In this document: piece after piece, positions 57,640 to 64,000 of the stretch
How the letters are laid out: each line of letters begins with the position of its first letter
Numbering within the stretch: position 1 is the first letter of the stretch
NCBI GenBank assembly: GCA_930367205.1
Contig: OV884012.1
Span: 32,026,796 to 32,090,795 of the forward strand
From: Acanthosoma haemorrhoidale
Taxonomy: Eukaryota > Arthropoda > Insecta > Hemiptera > Acanthosomatidae
DNA length: 64,000 nt
Reading direction: 5' to 3'
Program-made: the position numbers and the translations under genes
The notes under the pieces: model-generated
Database searches by the model: none
Told to the model about the DNA's origin: nothing
Seen by the model: the letters and a program-made list of their open reading frames with translations, nothing else

Positions 57640-59185
57640 GCCATTCCTTCAATAAATGAGTTTAGGGAATGTCTGAAAACTACTTATTACTAAATTTTTT
57701 ATCTTGACTCATATTGAAGAATATTTGAATTAAGAATTATTCTTGAATTGTCAAGTTTTTCACCGTTTTTCCTATACAGCACTACCTTTATATTGCAGCA
57801 TATATATGGTTCTACAAATGATATTATTAGTAAAAATTAAAATTAAAAACGGTAGAGCTAAAAATAATAAGCTATCGTAAAATTTATCAAAATTAATTAG
57901 TGAGTCATTCTCAGATAATAACAAAAATAAATTATAACATAATATCATTGATGGTGGTGAATACTCTATATCAGACATCACCAGAAGAGTTTGAAAGTTT
58001 TACCATGCGATTACGTGCCTATAACCTATTGCATGTGCGAGAGGTCTGACTATCATATGAATTGATCTTTTCAATTAACTTAATTACTTCATCTATATGA
58101 AAGCTGATCAAATGACGCTTTTTGCATGCAACAAATGTCACTGGCTTCGTTTAGGCTAGCTCTGAATAGCCGCGATGTAAAATTCAATATTTATTGCATC
58201 AAACAAATTCAAGACTTAACTTCCCTGGAAGAGGCCATACCTACCGGGTTTGTGTTGACGTTGAGGCGTTTACTTTTAAAACAACCTCGATCAGTTTTTA
58301 TAAATTCGACAGGATAGACAAAAAACACACAACTCTCGGCAGGGTTTAATACGAGGAAGCACTTTTCAGTCGTTATTCAACAGGATGGAGTTGTTTTTTA
58401 TGAGAATCCCTCCAGGAGGGAAAATAATTGATCTACTGCTTGAAGAAAATTATAAAAGTGGATCAGGATGGTTTCAGTACCAAACGCTCCAGTTAATATA
58501 TAGTCAAGAGATAATCCTCCCACCCTTAATGTGAATATGTTAAATCAATTCTTGTTTGACATTGAGGCAAAATAATTCCCATGGTAATGTCATTTGATTC
58601 TCTGATGTTTAAAAAAAGCCCATGATAAAAAATTAAGAGAGTTTAATTAATTATTCTGACGTGTTTGGGACCATAATGAATTGCAATTACAAACAAGCCA
58701 TCAAAATCAGGCTGTCAACCCCAGATTCACGTAGAGGGGTGACATGCCCTACTTGATGCTAAAAATACAACAAAAATTTTATGAAACAGTAATGAAGAAC
58801 TAATCGATTTCATGCTTGTATATAAAAATTGATATTTTCTAGCACATTGAGAAGGAGATTACGCAAAATATCTCTAAGCTCTGATATTTTACATGTATAA
58901 ATATTGAGACTCTTGCAAGTTAGTTGTCTGCAACTAGAAAAAGTCATGGAAATCATACTCGCATCCATAACCGGTTTACAATATAAGGCCAGGGATAACC
59001 ATGGACTAAATCTTCCATTGAAACCAACAAATATCCCGTTGGTCAGTAGGTACCACCCTGAAACTATTCTATCGCTCTTGCCATCTGCTTCTCGAACCTA
59101 CACGTTGGCCCCTTGTGTCACCACTCATTTTCCCTCACCAGGGCAATGGCTTTATAATCTATGGAGTCTATCGGTGGACTTGAGG
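57640..59185. other. Intron 2, no recognised feature
   Basis: No supported exon, RNA or transposon motif was found. Short frames at 58126-58317 and 58904-59206 look like chance. Confidence 0.45.
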
Positions 59186-59189
59186 AAAA

Positions 59190-59640
59190 GTGGAAGCGAA
59201 TCATAATCGCTTTGTTAGATTTGTCTTAGGGACTTCGCGGCTCTCACACGTGTCTCGTCTCTACTCTGTTTTAGGGTGGCTCTTCCCCTCCTTCTGTTCA
59301 AAATATTTCTCGATTAATTCCTTTTTCAAACCATCAATTCACACCATCCCCCTTATATATATTCAAGATATTAAAGTTTAATTCTTCAGTCCACACCCGG
59401 AACACAATCCCGTCTCTCTGACCTTTATTCTCCTGCCCTCAAAACTGCAGCATACCATGGACCCTTCCTTGGTCGCTATACTACCCTTAAGAAGTCTCTG
59501 CCACAAAATACCCGCCATTACGAACCTTCAAAGCTCTCCTATTCCAACACCTTCTCACCAACCAAAGACACACTTGTTAGTCTGGGTACGATTCATTCAT
59601 TCATTATTTTATATTTTCTGAATTTTATTTTTGTATTTGA
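59190..59640 (+). mobile_element. CR1/L2-like LINE RT C-terminus, decayed
   Basis: The frame 59190-59381 reads HNRFVRFVLGTSRLSHVSRL and YSVLGWLFPSF. It matches the RT thumb end N-x-x-VRF-x-x-G-x-x-R-x-x-H-x-S followed by LGWL. Broken frames continue to the PRHYEPSK-like end. The part at about 59400-59560 corresponds to 33880-34040. Confidence 0.65.
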
Positions 59641-60316
59641 TATGTTTATTTCATTGTTTACTATATATAGATAGATGTTGACTGCCAGCTTGTATGTGGT
59701 AATAATTTAATGATTTTTAATTAACGTCATGTTGTACAGACTTTCACATATTGTTGTTGTTTTTTATAGATGGATCTATCTCTGACTTTATTTACTAAAA
59801 CCAATTAAGCAATTTTAATTTTATTTCATAATCATTATTATATTTAGATTAAGGTTTGCCCTTAATTTAACATTATCATTATTTTTTATTTTGACCTAAC
59901 ATATCCCGGTCCAGGTGTGAATTTTCCAGCTTAATGTTCAGATTCATAGTAGACTTTGTGCGAGGATCAAATTTTGTTTCTTGACTTGATTTTTTTTTAA
60001 TATCTTTTATTTTTTTGTGTACTACCGTCCTTATAAATTTTGAAGATAATACTAAAATCCTGTCTATCCTTATATCTGTGATGTGAAAAACTTTTTTAAT
60101 CGTTAACTTTCCGTTATTACAGTAACAATATACCCTTACCGAAGCGAAAACAGCGATATCCGGAAAGGTATGAAATATACTCTTAACATCCCACATGCTG
60201 CTCGACGTTGAGTACATTATGCGGCATTGATATGGTGACAGCGAAACATGGTCTACAAAAACGTGTTGCTAACGATATCCAACATGCTCCCGTGGGAATA
60301 CCAGATGAACCAGGGT

Positions 60317-60535
60317 TCATGGGCCTCCGGGAGGAGTGGCCAAATGTGCGCGGTGTTTGCCGATCGTTGTCGTGACCAGACTATCGAACTTCTGGGCTAA
60401 CCCAAGGCAAGGATCTCCCGCTTCGTAAGTATCCGAAGCCTTATCCATCATCATCTCTTTGGGAATACGATACACCTCTTCTTTAGTCGCTACTTTACCT
60501 TGAAAGAAAGGGTTTTTATTTGGAACCAGTGGCCA
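60317..60535 (-). CDS. Orphan minus-strand reading frame, possible exon or relic
   Basis: A 72-codon open frame on minus is GC-richer than its flanks and has protein-like composition: NPFFQGKVATKEEVYRIPK, EMMMDKASDTYEAGD, CLGLAQKFDSLVTTTIGK, ending at TGA. Near its start is CCCTTTCTTTCAAG, a plausible splice acceptor, so the coding part may begin at KVATKEE (about 60502). No ATG-initiated frame of normal length and no recognised family were found. It is opposite in strand to the host gene, so it would be a different gene or a transposon or retrocopy relic. Confidence 0.3.
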   Translation of the reverse strand, partial: WPLVPNKNPFFQGKVATKEEVYRIPKEMMMDKASDTYEAGDPCLGLAQKFDSLVTTTIGKHRAHLATPPGGP

Positions 60536-61370
60536 TTATCAAGAATACGACATAGTCCAAAGGACTCGAAAACTACTTTAAAAGAATTCCCCCCCCCCCC
60601 CACAATATCTCTCAAAATAATAAAAATAGAATAAAGGAAAAATAAAAAGGATACTTATCTTAGAATGGTAATAGCCTTACACTAGGGGAAGTCTCAAGAA
60701 AAATTAACAATTTATAGATACTTCTTAACTGTTAGCAATCATTATTATTCATTGGTTAGGTAATTTTCCCTTTTAATTTCGCAAAATCCTTTCTCTGAAA
60801 GGAACATTCAATAGAAGATGAGTCCTAATGCACGCAAACATAATAACTCTACGCACGAAACTACAAAATACTAAGAGTAAAGAACCGTATTTAGGGAAGT
60901 TTCCAGGAAAATGAGTCTTTGTACGAAAAACAGTCACGTAGAAAAAAATCAAACGAGTTATAGATTAGTTTCTCTTCCTCTCTCTACCCTGGAATACTAC
61001 GTCATTTAAAAATCATCTAGTTGTGCTCATAAAATCGAAGTTATTCTTTGAGGCAGATACTACTTTCATAAACCTTGCCAATATTTACAAAACCAACTTT
61101 ATTTTAATTTGATAGAAGTTGTAGCGATTGCCAATCACATATGTAAATTACCCTATGCTCTGGTGCATAATGTATTATAATAGAATGCAAATCTGTGTAA
61201 ACTTCTTGTAATAAATCATAGAGAGGTCGGTAGTCGTGAAACAGGTAACAGAGGGACGAAGGTCCTGCAATGAAACCCTAGAGGATAAGCCACTGCCCCT
61301 AATAAAATAGACCTTCAGTCACGTTCCGGCGGTCATAAAATCATGCCAGAAACAGTTTAGGTCACGTAGC
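60536..61370. other. Intron 2, AT-rich with a C run
   Basis: This stretch holds a cytosine homopolymer near 60590-60601 and otherwise nothing recognised. Confidence 0.5.
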
Positions 61371-61915
61371 TCGGGAGGTGTGGCATCATAAACATACCCC
61401 CTGCAAATCAAGGGTTTTCGCCCTTAAAAACACTCTGTTTCATAGTCTCCACAGCCGCACTACTTGTCACTTTACACCAGGGCCACTTGGCCCTGGTAGG
61501 CTCACTCTTCACTCTTCTCCAGTCTCTGCATCTCGAAAGTCACGATACTCCAGGGCCCGGGGCCCTGGAATCTTCTACTAGTCTACTCTCTCTCTGCCAC
61601 ACCTCTGGGCAGTCACCTCACAGCCTCTAGCAGACCTCTGACGACTTGTACCTATTACGCTGCCGATCTCTCGCCCGAACTCTGAAAACTGGTCTTATTC
61701 TTTATGAACCTCTGGACCTCATCCTGAACACAGTGTATTGTCGGGACACATCCCTATCAATAAAATGGAGTCAGATATTAACGCCTACATGGAACATGGT
61801 CCATGTTATTAACTACAACAATCCACACTTGTCACCAGGGCTAGAGTGATCAGGCACTCCCCTAGTGACGCCCCCCGACAATCGTTGACACCCAACAATT
61901 GTTGACCTTTCCGAC
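61371..61915 (+). repeat. GC-rich unclassified block with two related hairpins
   Basis: This discrete block of higher GC content is flanked by AT-rich intron. It contains two hairpins built from the same stem: ACCAGGGCCA-CT-TGGCCCTGGT at 61476-61497 and TCCAGGGCC-CGG-GGCCCTGGA at 61549-61569. It also has an AATAAAATGG signal near 61760 and, at the right, ACAATCGTTGAC followed by ACAATTGTTGAC. The combination (possible TGTGGCA start near 61379, poly(A) signal) could be a solo LTR. No second copy or open frame is available to confirm it. Confidence 0.35.
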
Positions 61916-62376
61916 AGAAGTATATAAATTATCTTCTTGGTTTTAATTTAATCACTTAGAGAACGTTTATGTTATAGAAGAAGTATATGAATCTCCAGTG
62001 TTCTGTAATTGAATTAATCTAAGCTTACAATAAACATGATAAATGATGGTATGATGGTAGTATGAATAGTATGATGGTAGGTTATAAAAGACTGATAATA
62101 AATTGAAGACTGTCAGCGTAATGGGTAGGCTTGCTACTACCTAGCTATTTGTTTTGGTTTTTAAGTCAGATTCCATATTCATTTGTTCCAATGGCTACTT
62201 ATTTGTGCTCGTAAAGCAGACTAATCTCGACTCATTTACCCTAAACAATTTAGCCAAAACCTTTTGAGAACTTCAACCGCTAAAATTCATTTTATGTATT
62301 ATAGTCTAAATTGGTTACCTATTGAAATGTTTTTCTGGTAATATTTGTTTATTTATTTTTTTAATTTTGATTGCAG

Positions 62377-62567
62377 AGAAATACTACGGGCAAGACTCAG
62401 AAAAGGGGTTCAATGTTCTACTGCAAATGGCCTCCAACCCTGAGGTATTAGGTCACATCCTTCGTGGCCTGCTCAACCACATACCCAAGCTCCTGAAACT
62501 GCTGCAATACGGCAACGACAGCACCCTCCACCGGAACATGGCAGCTCTTCTCCACAAGCTGTTGAAG
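62377..62567 (+). CDS. Host gene exon C: leucine-rich helical segment
   Basis: This internal exon follows a TTTTTTAATTTTGATTGCAG acceptor and ends AAG before GTGACT. Its first two bases complete a split Glu codon with exon B, then KYYGQDSEKGFNVLLQMASN, PEVLGHILRGLLNHIPKLLK and LLQYGNDSTLHRNMAALLHK follow. The Leu-rich, proline-broken pattern predicts several short amphipathic helices, as in armadillo/HEAT-like or other alpha-solenoid regions. No specific family is recognised. It is GC-richer than the flanks and ends in phase 0. Further exons lie to the right of the window. Confidence 0.82.
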
Positions 62568-62732
62568 GTGACTTTTTATGTGTTTTATAGAATCCTATAT
62601 TTTGTAACATTTGTATTTGAATTTTTATCATTTATAATTAATTTATTAGTATGAATAAAAATTCCCCAATGGCGTAAAAAATAAATTACCTATTTAAAAC
62701 AAAATATTTTTGTTAGCATTTGGCCAAAGATA

Positions 62733-62827
62733 ATTGTCCAGTGCTCTACTTATGGCAGGGTGAATCACCCCCCCCGACTAGAAGAAATTTTAAATTCAGT
62801 TTAAAAAAAAAAAAAAAAAAAAAAAAA
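62733..62827 (+). repeat. Short SINE/LINE tail with A tract
   Basis: A segment (GTCCAGTGCTCTACTTATGG, CAGGG...) resembling part of 2584-2640 ends in TTTAAATTCAGTTT and then an A tract of about 24 (62803-62827). It is probably a truncated retroposon 3' end. Confidence 0.4.
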
Positions 62828-63085
62828 TGGCTTTCGCGCTCTTGGTCCAGTGACACGACTGGCATAGGGGCGTGGGGGACTCCCCAGGACTCCGCTTCCT
62901 CCTTCGCATGCGAGGGAGGTGACAACCATGTGGACTTGGGGGGCCTCTGGGCTGTTTGTAAATATTGTATGAATGAGCGAGTGAATGATGAATTGTAAAT
63001 ATGGTATGAATGATGACACTTATCTCAATTACTCATTGCCTAATAAAAGACAGATTGTAATTTTATCTTAATAAATTGTTGTTGT
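62828..63085 (+). mobile_element. Truncated J1 LINE 3' end
   Basis: It starts directly at the end of the preceding A tract with TGGCTTTCGCGCTCTT (compare TGGCTCTCGTGCTCTT at 43761). It carries GTGGGGGACTCCCCAGGACT, GTGGACTTGGGGGGCCTCTG, a duplicated TGTAAATAT...GTATGAATGA part and CAGATTGTAATTTTATC near the end. Confidence 0.8.
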
Positions 63086-64000
63086 ATTTGTTGTTAAATT
63101 CAGTTAATAATTTACCTTAAGCGCTATATAAGCTTTCTCTCATAAAACAATGCCACCACTTTGAGTATCCCTAAACTTTTGCTTATGCTAAAAGTGTCCT
63201 GATATAGCAATTAAAAAATTGTTTGAGATAATTAGTCATTCTGTACATTTTCCACAGCATGCGCCATATCTTACAATCGTTCATTAGTATACAAAGTGAT
63301 AAAATACAGAGAATAGGAAAATTTGAATACTTCCTTAGGTAGGGAAACCGGAGGTAAAAAGGTGAAAAGTTCAATGAAGTCCTAATCGCTTTATGAACTT
63401 CTTTTAAGAACAAAGTAATGATCTGTTACAAAACATATTTTTCCACAAAGAGAAGATTAATTTCAATATATAAAGACGATATCAATAGCAATTATTAATT
63501 CATCAAAATAATATAACATAAGAAGGTACAATATTGTAATTTATAATTTTATAATAACAACAATTAAGTAGTTATTATTTTTTAATAATAATTTTTTTTT
63601 TCAATTGTATACATCTAAATCGATATCGACATATCAGACCAAATTAAACGGCTGATTTCGAAAATGGTTATAATAATTTAATACAATTTTATAGGCGCAC
63701 AGCGTTTAAAGAATTTATCAATCATTTAACTGAATCGGCGTAAATTATTATTCAAGTCTCTTGCCAATGCTTTACTTCCATTCTCCTTTTTTCTCCTATT
63801 TTGAATTTTTTTTATTCCTTCTTTTTAACCTTCCAAAGATTCTTTGTGCATTTACGAATATGTAATTTTTTTTTAGGGTTTTGCTAAGTTTTTATTGGTC
63901 AAGGTCAACATAATGCAACATACACTACAATAATATTGGTATAAAACTGCTGGACAGTGAATGCTTGTTTATGAAGTGTTTTATACAGTAATTGGTGGAT
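63086..64000. other. Intron after exon C, AT-rich
   Basis: Nothing is recognised up to the window end. The minus frame 63183-63413 is AT-rich and without motif. Confidence 0.5.

Overview
The window is AT-rich eukaryotic nuclear DNA, most likely from an arthropod and probably an insect. The evidence is a split host gene with GT-AG introns of tens of kilobases, a Ty3/gypsy element with AGTTAA...TTAACT ends, Jockey-clade LINEs with PRE_C2HC-type ORF1, RTE- and CR1/L2-like LINE remnants, and many microsatellites. No prokaryotic or organellar gene is present, and the species cannot be named from this sequence.

One host gene can be supported. Three plus-strand exons (12362-12715, 36155-36251, 62377-62567) join in compatible phase into 214 codons with no stop. 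They encode an ankyrin repeat, a Ser/Arg/Lys-rich linker with a likely nuclear localisation signal, and a leucine-rich helical segment. The introns are about 23.4 kb and 26.1 kb. The first 12.4 kb is upstream intron or flank, and both ends of the gene lie outside the window.

Nearly everything else is repeat. Positions 1-1920 hold the 5' half of a minus-strand Jockey-clade LINE (family J1 here). A 48-bp minisatellite of about 35 units fills 4543-6220 and is followed by an inverted partial copy. A LINE RNase H scrap lies just after exon 1. Positions 16620-18445 are a decayed gypsy 3' half. Positions 20540-25629 are a complete, recent gypsy element on the minus strand, with 180-bp LTRs differing at one base, inserted in an AT microsatellite. 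Next come an LTR-like block (25706-26026), a CR1/L2-like LINE (29150-30560), a foldback element (31277-31443), a small LINE scrap (32400-32580), and a tail-to-tail pair of LINE fragments (33860-35640).

A second, longer J1 copy occupies 37560-44035. It is interrupted inside its reverse transcriptase by opposite-strand LINE material (about 40934-43052) that includes tandem poly(A)-ended 3' tails. Truncated J1 3' ends recur near 27.1, 54.0, 55.1 and 62.9 kb. Intron 2 also holds tRNA-like and mariner-like fragments, a (TC)n tract, a nuclear-receptor DR1-like site, a CR1/L2-like LINE tail, and a GC-rich block with two near-identical hairpins.

There is no multi-gene operon or pathway. The layout is one long host gene whose introns have collected transposons in both orientations. 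The most unusual points are the frame organisation of the young gypsy element, the minisatellite with its inverted terminal copy, the tandem LINE tails in the nested insertion, and two orphan minus-strand frames (6753-7010 and 60317-60535) that do not look like AT-rich noise.
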